Position numbers and translations under genes: made by a program
Assembly (NCBI RefSeq): GCF_000717595.1
Contig: NZ_JNZO01000024.1
Span: 109,092-173,091 of the forward strand
DNA length: 64,000 nt
Origin: Streptomyces flavochromogenes
Lineage (GTDB): Bacteria > Actinomycetota > Actinomycetes > Streptomycetales > Streptomycetaceae
Direction of reading: 5' to 3'
In this document: positions 43,641 to 50,404 of the stretch, one piece after another
Layout: each line of letters opens with the position of its first letter
Numbering within the stretch: position 1 is the stretch's first letter
Notes under the pieces: model-generated
Databases searched by the model: none
The model's input: only the letters and a program-made list of their open reading frames with translations
What the model was told of the DNA's origin: nothing

Positions 43641-44360
43641 TTGAGCCGCTCGGTTCTCGTCACCGGAGGAAACCGGGGCATCGGCCTCGCCATCGCCCGC
43701 GCGTTCGCCGAGTCCGGCGACAAGGTCGCGATCACGTACCGCTCCGGCGAGCCGCCGGCGGCCCTCACCGAACTCGGCTGCCTGGCCGTCAAGTGCGACA
43801 TCACCGACGGCGAGCAGGTGGAGCAGGCGTACAAGGAGATCGAGGAGAAGCACGGTCCGGTGGAGGTCCTCGTGGCCAACGCCGGCGTGACGAAGGACCA
43901 GCTCCTCATGCGCATGTCCGAGGAGGACTTCACCTCCGTCGTCGACACCAACCTCACCGGCACCTTCCGGGTCGTCAAGCGCTCCAACCGCGGAATGCTG
44001 CGCGCCAAGAAGGGCCGCGTCGTCCTGATCTCCTCGGTCGTCGGCCTGCTGGGCTCCGCGGGCCAGGCCAACTACGCCGCCTCCAAGGCCGGCCTGGTGG
44101 GCTTCGCCCGTTCTCTCGCGCGCGAGCTGGGCTCCCGCAACATCACCTTCAATGTCGTCGCCCCTGGTTTCGTCGACACCGACATGACCGCGGTGCTCAC
44201 CGACGAGCAGCGCGCGGGCATCGTGTCCCAGGTGCCGCTGGGCCGCTACGCCCAGCCGGAGGAGATCGCCGCCGCGGTGAAGTTCCTCGCCTCCGACGAC
44301 GCCTCGTACATCACTGGAGCCGTCATCCCGGTTGACGGCGGATTGGGCATGGGTCACTGA
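43641..44360 (+). CDS. fabG: 3-oxoacyl-ACP reductase FabG
   Basis: The 239-aa SDR has TGGNRGIG (8-15), NAG (80-82), Ser131/132, Y145 and K149 (YAASK) and the PVDGGLGMGH end. It performs the NADPH-dependent ketoreduction of fatty acid elongation. The start is TTG 43641, preceded by GGGTGA; the N-terminus SRSVLVTGGNRGIG agrees with Streptomyces FabG. Starting at an upstream in-frame ATG would add a nonconserved 20 residues. fabI follows after 2 bases, so the two reductases are made together, as in other Streptomyces. Confidence 0.96.
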   Translation: MSRSVLVTGGNRGIGLAIARAFAESGDKVAITYRSGEPPAALTELGCLAVKCDITDGEQVEQAYKEIEEKHGPVEVLVANAGVTKDQLLMRMSEEDFTSVVDTNLTGTFRVVKRSNRGMLRAKKGRVVLISSVVGLLGSAGQANYAASKAGLVGFARSLARELGSRNITFNVVAPGFVDTDMTAVLTDEQRAGIVSQVPLGRYAQPEEIAAAVKFLASDDASYITGAVIPVDGGLGMGH

Positions 44361-44362
44361 CC

Positions 44363-45139
44363 ATGAGCGGAATTCTCGAGGGCAAGCGCATCCTCATCAC
44401 CGGTGTGCTGATGGAGTCCTCCATCGCCTTCCACGCCGCGAAGCTGGCCCAGGAGCAGGGTGCGGAGATCATCCTCACCGCCTGGCCGCGTCCGACGCTG
44501 ACCGAGCGCATCGCCAAGAAGCTGCCCCACCCCGACAAGGTCAAGGTCCTGGAGCTCGACGTCTCGAACGACGAGCACCTCGCCCGCCTGGAGGGCCAGG
44601 TCCGTGAGCACCTGGGCGACCGTCTCGACGGCATCGTCCACTCCATCGGCTTCGCGCCGCAGGACGCGCTCGGCGGCAACTTCCTCAACACCCCGTTCGA
44701 GTCCGTGGCCACCGCCATGCACGTCTCCGCCTTCTCCCTGAAGTCGCTGACGATGGCGCTGCTGCCGCTGATGAGCGAGGGCGGTTCGGTCGTCGGCCTC
44801 ACCTTCGACGCGAAGTTCGCCTGGCCGCAGTACGACTGGATGGGCCCGGCCAAGGCCGCCCTGGAGGCCACCAGCCGCTACATGGCGCGTGACCTGGGCA
44901 AGCAGAACATCCGCTGCAACCTGATCTCGGCGGGCCCGCTCGGTTCGATGGCCGCGAAGTCGATCCCGGGCTTCGGCGAGCTGGCGTCCGTGTGGGACAG
45001 CCGTTCTCCGCTGGAGTGGGAGCTCTCGGACCCGGAGCCGGCCGGCCGCGGCATCGTCGCGCTGCTCTCGGACTGGTTCCCGAAGACCACGGGCGAGATC
45101 ATCCACGTGGACGGCGGCCTGCACGCCATCGGCGCATAA
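44363..45139 (+). CDS. fabI: Enoyl-ACP reductase FabI (InhA-type)
   Basis: The 258-aa enzyme has the FabI pattern: GKRILITGVLMESSIAF at the N-terminus, and the catalytic Y157 and K164 spaced as Y-x6-K (QYDWMGPAK), which separates FabI from ordinary SDRs (Y-x3-K). It reduces the enoyl-ACP in the last step of each elongation cycle using NADH; InhA-like enzymes are inhibited by isoniazid- or triclosan-type compounds. It is coupled to fabG and followed by an 18-bp hairpin terminator. Confidence 0.96.
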   Translation: MSGILEGKRILITGVLMESSIAFHAAKLAQEQGAEIILTAWPRPTLTERIAKKLPHPDKVKVLELDVSNDEHLARLEGQVREHLGDRLDGIVHSIGFAPQDALGGNFLNTPFESVATAMHVSAFSLKSLTMALLPLMSEGGSVVGLTFDAKFAWPQYDWMGPAKAALEATSRYMARDLGKQNIRCNLISAGPLGSMAAKSIPGFGELASVWDSRSPLEWELSDPEPAGRGIVALLSDWFPKTTGEIIHVDGGLHAIGA

Positions 45140-45160
45140 CCGCCGCTCGTCAGAGCGTCA

Positions 45161-45200
45161 GGGCCGTGTGCCCGCCCCGGAGGGGGCGGGCACACGGCCC
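45161..45200 (+). terminator. Terminator of fabG-fabI
   Basis: GGGCCGTGTGCCCGCCCC pairs perfectly with its complement (18 bp, loop GGAG), 21 bases after the fabI stop, followed by TTGCCG. Confidence 0.9.
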
Positions 45201-45302
45201 TTGCCGTTCCGCAACTCCTGCCCGACTCGAAAAGTCGCGCGAATCACCCCAGACTGGGGCAGAGCGTGATGCTTCTGCTGCTGACGGGGAGGAGGTGCGG
45301 GC

Positions 45303-45713
45303 ATGCGCGCGATACGTCACGGGCTCGGCGCGTTCGTCTCCGTCGCCGTACTGCTCACCGGGATCGCCGTCGCCGCCGAGGTACGGGCCGCGCCCGCCCC
45401 GGCCGAGGAACTCCCCGTCACCGCCCCGGCGGCGGAGGAACCGGAGAACTTCGGCGCCTCCTGCCGCACCGTCGTCCAGGGCTCGACCGTCACCGCCCAC
45501 TGCCAGAACCCGTACCCCCGCACCGACCGGATCCGGCTCCATGTCGAGTGCGAGCGCTGGTGGGACGTCGACTCCGACAGTGCCCCCGTGGAGGTCGGGC
45601 CCGCCGATTACGGCACGATCACCGGCCGCTGCTGGAAGGAGGTCCGGTCCGCCTGGATCACTCACCAGCCGGCCGACCAGGCTCCCGATCCGACTCCGGT
45701 GCGGGGCTCCTGA
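45303..45713 (+). CDS. Secreted protein of unknown function, 136 aa
   Basis: The protein has a Sec-type signal (RHGLGAFVSVAVLLTGIAVA, cleavage likely after the AAEVRA/APA region near residue 30), then an Ala/Glu/Pro-rich linker and a small domain with three Cys (CRTVVQGSTVTAHC and CERWWDV; a fourth in RCWKEV). The two CxxxxC-like pairs suggest disulfides. No family was recognised. ATG 45303 has GAGGAGG 8 bases upstream. Two short inverted repeats lie upstream (CGACT..AGTCG and CCCCAG..CTGGGG). Its 3' end overlaps the convergent GntR gene by 56 bases. Confidence 0.78.
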   Translation: MRAIRHGLGAFVSVAVLLTGIAVAAEVRAAPAPAEELPVTAPAAEEPENFGASCRTVVQGSTVTAHCQNPYPRTDRIRLHVECERWWDVDSDSAPVEVGPADYGTITGRCWKEVRSAWITHQPADQAPDPTPVRGS

Positions 45714-46371
45714 GGCACATGTAGGGGTATCCGGCGGCTTCCGCGCCGGCCCGCTCGGCGTCGCCGTCCCGGATCGCGTCCACCAGGCGCGCGTGGTCCA
45801 TCCAGTTCTCCGGCCGCAGCACCTGCCCGACGTCGTCGCGCAGCCACTCCCGCAGCAGGTCGCCCAGGTCCGCGTAGAGCTCGGTGAGCACCTCGTTGCC
45901 CGAGGCGGCGACGACCGCGTGGTGGAAGGTCGCGTCGGCGGTCACGAACCGCTCCGCGTCACCGGACTGCCATGCCTCCTCCCGTCGTACGAGCAGGGCG
46001 TCGAGCTGCTTCAGGTCCCGCTCGCCGCGCCGGGCGGCCGCGAGCCGCGCCGCGGCGGACTCCAGGGTCGAGCGCAGCTCGGCGACGTGCCGGGGGTCGG
46101 AGCCGGCGAAGCGGCGGTGCATGACGCCCGCCAGCTCGCTGGTGGCGATGACGTACGTCCCGGAGCCCTGGCGGATGTCGAGGAGCCCGTTGTGCGCGAG
46201 CGCCCGTACCGCCTCGCGCACGGTGTTGCGGGCCACTCCCAGCTGCTCGACCAGCTCGGGTTCGGTCGGGATGCGTGAACCCACCGGCCACTCGCCGGAG
46301 GTGATCTGGTTCCGCAGCTCGGCGATCACCTGATCGGAGAGGCCTGCGCGCCGGGGGTGGCCGAGGGCCAT
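45658..46371 (-). CDS. FadR-type GntR family transcriptional regulator
   Basis: The 237-aa protein has a winged-helix DNA-binding domain (about 10-75: LSDQVIAELRNQITSGEWP then LGVARNTVREAVRALAHNG and IRQGSGTYV) and a C-terminal all-helical FCD ligand domain (E..R..LE..AARLAAARR and ATFHHAVVAASGN). FadR-class regulators sense carboxylic acids. ATG 46371 has GGAAGG 7 bases upstream. It is divergent from the MFS gene across 81 bases that contain the palindrome GATTGG-ACAA-CCAATC, a likely operator, so it most likely represses the pump and itself. Confidence 0.92.
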   Translation of the reverse strand: MALGHPRRAGLSDQVIAELRNQITSGEWPVGSRIPTEPELVEQLGVARNTVREAVRALAHNGLLDIRQGSGTYVIATSELAGVMHRRFAGSDPRHVAELRSTLESAAARLAAARRGERDLKQLDALLVRREEAWQSGDAERFVTADATFHHAVVAASGNEVLTELYADLGDLLREWLRDDVGQVLRPENWMDHARLVDAIRDGDAERAGAEAAGYPYMCLRSPAPESDREPGRPAGE

Positions 46372-46412
46372 GGAGCACCTTCCCATTCGTTCGAGTCGCC
46401 CAAGTCGTTCGA

Positions 46413-46428
46413 GATTGGACAACCAATC
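46413..46428. promoter_or_regulatory. Candidate GntR/FadR operator
   Basis: GATTGG-ACAA-CCAATC is a perfect inverted repeat in the 81-base gap between the GntR gene and the MFS gene, overlapping the region where the MFS -35 should lie. This position fits repression. Confidence 0.55.
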
Positions 46429-46440
46429 ATCCCATGATTC

Positions 46441-46446
46441 TATGAT
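46441..46446 (+). promoter_or_regulatory. -10 element of a leaderless MFS promoter
   Basis: TATGAT lies 6 bases before the ATG at 46453, with no ribosome site. The operator-like repeat overlaps the expected -35 region (TTGGAC or GGACAA). Confidence 0.5.
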
Positions 46447-46452
46447 GGCCTC

Positions 46453-47766
46453 ATGCCTGACGAGCCGAAGACCCTCGACCCCGCCGCACGACCGGCCACG
46501 ATCACCGCTCCGGCGGCCGCCACGGCCCCGCCCGGAGCCGCCGTCGCCGGCGATTCTCCCGCAAAGGTGCGCGCGCAGCGCTGGACCCTCGGCCTCGTCA
46601 CCGTCGGACTCGTCCTGGCCGCGCTGAACCTGCGCCCTGCCATCACCAGCCTCGGCGCACTCCTCGAAGAGGTCAGCGCGGACCTCCACATGAGCGGCAC
46701 CGTCGCCGGCGTCCTCACCTCCGTCCCCCCACTCTGCTTCGCCGTCTTCGGCATCACGGCCCCGCGCCTCGCCCGCCGCTTCGGCCCCGCCGCCGTCGTC
46801 TGCGCGGGCATGGCCGCCATCTTCACCGGCCTGATCCTGCGCCCCTTCGCCGGCGGCACCGTCGGCTTCCTCGCCGCCAGCGCCCTCGCCCTCATGGGCA
46901 TCGCCGTCAGCAACGTCCTGATGCCGGTCATCGTCAAGCGGTACTTCCCCGACCGCATCGGCAGCATGACCGGCCTCTACTCCATGGCCCTCGCCCTGGG
47001 CACCTCCGTCGCCGCGGCCGCGACCGTCCCCATGACCGCCGCCCTCGGCGGCGACTGGCGCCTCGGCATCGGCGTCTGGGCGGCCATCGCCGCACTCGCC
47101 GTGCTGCCCTGGATCCCGCTCGTCCGCGACCGGGACCGCGCAGCCCCGAAGACCAGGACCACCGCCACCGCGACGGAGACCGTCGCCCCGCGCATCACCC
47201 GCAGCCGCACCGCCTGGGCCCTCGGCTGCTACTTCGGACTCCAGGCCACCGGCGCCTACATCACCATGGGCTGGATGCCGCAGATCTTCCGCGACGCCGG
47301 CGTCCCCGCCTCCACCGCGGGCGTGCTCCTCGCCGTCACCATGGTCATGGGCGTCCCGCTCGCCTTCGTGATCCCCCGGCTCGCCACCCGGATGAAGAAC
47401 CAGGGCCCGATCGTCGTCGCCCTCGGCCTCTGCGGCCTCGCCGGCTACACCGGCCTCTTCCTCGCCCCCGCCGCCGGAGCCTGGATCTGGGCGCTGCTCC
47501 TCGGCGTCTCCAACTGCTCCTTCCCGCTCGCCCTCACGATGATCGGCATGCGCTCGCGCACCGGCGCCGGAGTCGTCCGGCTCTCCGCCTTCGCCCAGAG
47601 CGTCGGCTACCTCATCTCCATCCCCGGCCCCCTCCTCGTCGGCGTGCTCTACCAGCACAGCGGCGGCTGGGGACTGCCGATCGCCCTGATGGGCGGGCTC
47701 ATGGTGCCGCAGATGATCGTCGGAACCCTGGCGGGCAGGGACCGGACGGTCGAGGACGAATCCTGA
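46453..47766 (+). CDS. CynX/NimT-type MFS transporter
   Basis: The 437-aa protein has an Ala/Pro-rich N-terminus (1-38) and 12 membrane segments. Family hints are LNLRPAITSLGALLEEV in the first helix, APRLARRFGP in the first loop and NVLMPVIVKRYFPDRIGSMTGLYSMA, all typical of CynX/NimT (2-nitroimidazole or cyanate) transporters. It probably exports a small toxic or organic anion; the substrate is unknown. Regulation by the divergent GntR protein is likely. It is followed by the 38-residue SGM_5486-type gene after 17 bases. Confidence 0.92.
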   Translation: MPDEPKTLDPAARPATITAPAAATAPPGAAVAGDSPAKVRAQRWTLGLVTVGLVLAALNLRPAITSLGALLEEVSADLHMSGTVAGVLTSVPPLCFAVFGITAPRLARRFGPAAVVCAGMAAIFTGLILRPFAGGTVGFLAASALALMGIAVSNVLMPVIVKRYFPDRIGSMTGLYSMALALGTSVAAAATVPMTAALGGDWRLGIGVWAAIAALAVLPWIPLVRDRDRAAPKTRTTATATETVAPRITRSRTAWALGCYFGLQATGAYITMGWMPQIFRDAGVPASTAGVLLAVTMVMGVPLAFVIPRLATRMKNQGPIVVALGLCGLAGYTGLFLAPAAGAWIWALLLGVSNCSFPLALTMIGMRSRTGAGVVRLSAFAQSVGYLISIPGPLLVGVLYQHSGGWGLPIALMGGLMVPQMIVGTLAGRDRTVEDES

Positions 47767-47783
47767 GATGCGAGACTGTCGCC

Positions 47784-47900
47784 ATGCCAGTTCTCGAACC
47801 CAATCCCCCGAACGGCCAGAAGAAGCTGCTCCTCGTGTTCGGCGCGATGATCGGCATCACGGTCGTCATCGGCTTCATCGCCTCGTTCGCCTCCCCGTGA
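47784..47900 (+). CDS. SGM_5486 family transporter-associated peptide, 38 aa
   Basis: The peptide reads PVLEPNPPNGQKK then a single hydrophobic helix (LLLVFGAMIGITVVIGFIAS) and a short tail. It matches a small family known beside Streptomyces MFS pumps. ATG 47784 is 17 bases after the transporter stop, so it is co-transcribed. It may stabilise or modulate the pump; no experiment is known to me. Confidence 0.8.
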   Translation: MPVLEPNPPNGQKKLLLVFGAMIGITVVIGFIASFASP

Positions 47901-47906
47901 CGCCCG

Positions 47907-47927
47907 CCCACCACACCCCGTGGTGGG
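47907..47927 (+). terminator. Short hairpin after the MFS/SGM_5486 genes
   Basis: CCCACCAC pairs with GTGGTGGG around a 5-base loop ACCCC, 7 bases after the small gene's stop. Confidence 0.6.
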
Positions 47928-48057
47928 GGTAACCCCCGCATCCCCTAGGGGGCGGGACTCAGGGTGAAGTGGGTGGATCACCGGATGGGCCGAAGGGCCC
48001 GCGATCCCTAGGTTGGAGACACCAGGGAAATCGGAGCTCGCACCCACGGAGGCGGTC

Positions 48058-48261
48058 ATGTCGGCCCACACGTCCACCCGCGTCCGGCCCGAGGCGACCG
48101 GTGTCGACACCCGGCTGCCCTGGTGGGCCCTCGCCCTCCCGGCGGTCGCGTTCGTCGCCCTTCTGATGCTGATGACCGGGCCCGGTGAGGCCCCTGCGGC
48201 GGTCGGCGGCCCGGGGGCCGGAGGGTTCCTGGAGCGGATCCAGCAAACGCTCTCTCTCTGA
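48058..48261 (+). CDS. Small single-pass membrane protein, 67 aa
   Basis: The ORF begins at ATG 48058 with GGAGG upstream. It has a polar N-terminus (1-25), one membrane helix (WWALALPAVAFVALLMLM) and a Gly/Ala-rich tail ending LERIQQTLSL. No family was recognised. It precedes the SixA gene by 35 bases on the same strand and might share its transcript. Confidence 0.65.
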   Translation: MSAHTSTRVRPEATGVDTRLPWWALALPAVAFVALLMLMTGPGEAPAAVGGPGAGGFLERIQQTLSL

Positions 48262-48296
48262 GTCGGCGCGAGCCGATTCGTGCGAAGCTGAGGACC

Positions 48297-48815
48297 ATGA
48301 GCGTCGACACACCCCGCAGGATCGTGCTGCTCCGACACGCGAAGGCGGACTGGAACCAGGAGTCCGACCACGAGCGCCCCCTCGCCGAGCGAGGCCGCGC
48401 GGACGCCCCCGTCGCAGGCCGCCGGCTCGCCGAGACCGGCATCGCCTTCGACCTCGCCCTCTGCTCCACCGCCACCAGGACCCGCGAGACCTGGAAGCTG
48501 GCCGTGCATGCCCTCCCCGAGCGCCCGAAGACCGTGTACGAGGACCGGCTCTACGAGGCCTCGCTCGGCGAGCTCATCGCCCTGCTCAACGAGACCTCGG
48601 AGGATGTGTCCGACCTCCTGGTCATCGGCCACAACCCCGGGATGCACGCCCTCGCCGACGCCCTCGCGGGCGAGTCCGAGGGCGACGCACTGCCCCGGAT
48701 GAACCGCAGCGGCTTCCCGACCTCCGCCTTCGCCGTTCTCACCTTCAACGGCTCGTGGAAGTCCCTGGAACACGGCGCCGGACGCCTCGTCGACTTCTGG
48801 ACTCCGCACGCCTGA
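48297..48815 (+). CDS. SixA-type histidine phosphatase
   Basis: The 172-aa protein belongs to the histidine phosphatase superfamily, SixA branch: R13-H14-A-K (LLRHAKADW), a second Arg in CSTATRTRETW and the second His in VIGHNPGMH. SixA dephosphorylates phosphohistidine in His-phosphotransfer proteins; actinobacterial homologues may act on other phosphoproteins. ATG 48297 is used, with an AAGCTGAGGA region upstream. Confidence 0.92.
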   Translation: MSVDTPRRIVLLRHAKADWNQESDHERPLAERGRADAPVAGRRLAETGIAFDLALCSTATRTRETWKLAVHALPERPKTVYEDRLYEASLGELIALLNETSEDVSDLLVIGHNPGMHALADALAGESEGDALPRMNRSGFPTSAFAVLTFNGSWKSLEHGAGRLVDFWTPHA

Positions 48816-48830
48816 CCGGCACGCCCCACC

Positions 48831-48868
48831 CGTACGCCTCAGCGGAATGCGTACGCCTCAGCCGCATG
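48831..48868. repeat. 19-bp tandem repeat, two copies
   Basis: Two copies of CGTACGCCTCAGC-G-ATG (48831-48849 and 48850-48868) differ at two bases. It lies just after the SixA stop. Function is unknown, probably a small duplication. Confidence 0.6.
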
Positions 48869-48897
48869 CCCCGGCCCAAGCCGAAGCCGTACGGGAA

Positions 48898-48929
48898 AGG
48901 GCCCGGCCGTCACTCTACGGCCGGGCCCT
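48898..48929. terminator. Bidirectional terminator between SixA gene and serB
   Basis: AGGGCCCGGCCG pairs with CGGCCGGGCCCT (12 bp) around an 8-base loop TCACTCTA, between two convergent stops. Confidence 0.8.
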
Positions 48930-48953
48930 CCCACGTTCGGGTTCACCTGCGGG

Positions 48954-50171
48954 TCAGTGCAGCAGGTCTTCCTCGCCGCCGTCCGCGGCCTCGACCTCTT
49001 CGCGCGTGATCCCCAGCAGGTACAGCACGGTGTCCAGGAACGGCACGTTCACCGCCGTGTGCGCGGCCTCGCGCACCACCGGCTTCGCGTTGAACGCCAC
49101 GCCGAGACCGGCCGCGTTCAGCATGTCCAGGTCGTTCGCCCCGTCGCCGATCGCCACGGTCTGCGCCAGCGGCACACCCGCCTCCGCCGCGAACCGGCGC
49201 AGCAGCCGCGCCTTGCCCGCCCGGTCCACGATCTCGCCGGTCACCCGTCCGGTCAGTTTGCCGTCCACGATCTCCAGGGTGTTGGCCGAGGCGAAGTCGA
49301 GCCCGAGCCGCTCCTTCAGATCGTCCGTGACCTGGGTGAACCCGCCCGAGACGACACCCACCTGGTAGCCGAGGCGCTTGAGCGTACGGATCAGGGTCCG
49401 GGCACCGGGTGTCATCCGCACCTCGGCGCGGACCTTGTCGACCACCGAGGCGTCGAGCCCGGCGAGCAGCTCCACGCGCGCGTGCAGCGACTGCTCGAAG
49501 TCCAGCTCTCCGCGCATCGCCGCCGCCGTCACCTCGGCGACCTTGTCCTCGCACCCGGCGTGCGCCGCGAAGAGCTCGATCACCTCGTCCTGGATCAGCG
49601 TCGAGTCGACGTCCATGACGACGAGCCGCTGGGCCCGCCGGTGCAGCCCGGCGGAGACCACGGCCACATCGACCCCGATGGTGTGGGCCTGGGTGGCGAG
49701 GGAGGTCCGCAGCGGCTCGGTCTCACAGCCCGAGACGGCGAACTCGACGGCCGTGACCGGGTACTTCGCCAGCCGGAAGATACGGTCGATATTGCCGCCG
49801 GCCTCCGCGATCCTGGCCGCTATGGCCGCCGTCTGCTCCGCCGTCAGCGGGTTGCCCAGCACGGTGACGTGCGAGCGACCCTCACCCCGGGGACGGTTGT
49901 CGCCCGTACCCGAGATGATCTCGGCCTGGAGTTTCAGCGACTCGGCCCAGCTGTGCACGGTCGCGCGGAGCTCGCCCTGCGAGGCGACGGTCGGCTCGGT
50001 GACGAGCGCGCACAGGACGAGGCGGCCGCGGGAGACGACCTGCTCGATGTCCACGACGTCGACGGAGTAGGCGGCGAGGGTGTCGAAGAGTCCCGCGGTG
50101 ATCCCGGGACGGTCCTTCCCGAAGATCTTGACGAGAAGGGTGGGAACGTCTGAGGTCTGCGATGCGCTCAT
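48954..50171 (-). CDS. serB: Phosphoserine phosphatase SerB
   Basis: The 405-aa enzyme has two ACT-like regulatory domains (about 11-85 and 100-175) and a C-terminal HAD phosphatase with the catalytic D187-V-D189-ST motif, GVVSGGFTQVTDDL and IGDGANDLDML. It removes phosphate from phosphoserine, the last step of serine synthesis; the ACT domains suggest serine feedback. ATG 50171 has GTGGAAG upstream. The layout with two ACT domains is typical of actinobacterial SerB2-like enzymes. It is divergent from the FHA-ABC gene. Confidence 0.95.
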   Translation of the reverse strand: MSASQTSDVPTLLVKIFGKDRPGITAGLFDTLAAYSVDVVDIEQVVSRGRLVLCALVTEPTVASQGELRATVHSWAESLKLQAEIISGTGDNRPRGEGRSHVTVLGNPLTAEQTAAIAARIAEAGGNIDRIFRLAKYPVTAVEFAVSGCETEPLRTSLATQAHTIGVDVAVVSAGLHRRAQRLVVMDVDSTLIQDEVIELFAAHAGCEDKVAEVTAAAMRGELDFEQSLHARVELLAGLDASVVDKVRAEVRMTPGARTLIRTLKRLGYQVGVVSGGFTQVTDDLKERLGLDFASANTLEIVDGKLTGRVTGEIVDRAGKARLLRRFAAEAGVPLAQTVAIGDGANDLDMLNAAGLGVAFNAKPVVREAAHTAVNVPFLDTVLYLLGITREEVEAADGGEEDLLH

Positions 50172-50404
50172 GGTGCTTCCACCGTATCGGGCACCGCGTG
50201 CCACCCGACCCCCCGTCCCGCCCAGCGGACACCCGAGTGGGCGCGCCCTTGATCCCGGGAGCGTCCTCGGACAGCCTGCGCCGGGTCTTCACGCGGCCCG
50301 ACTTTCGGAGAGGGGACCGGGCCTGAAATAGTTCCCCAGGATGATTCGCATCCCTGGACTCCCCGCGACGGGGGTACATCGGGGGACAAGTAGTGGGGCA
50401 TGGA

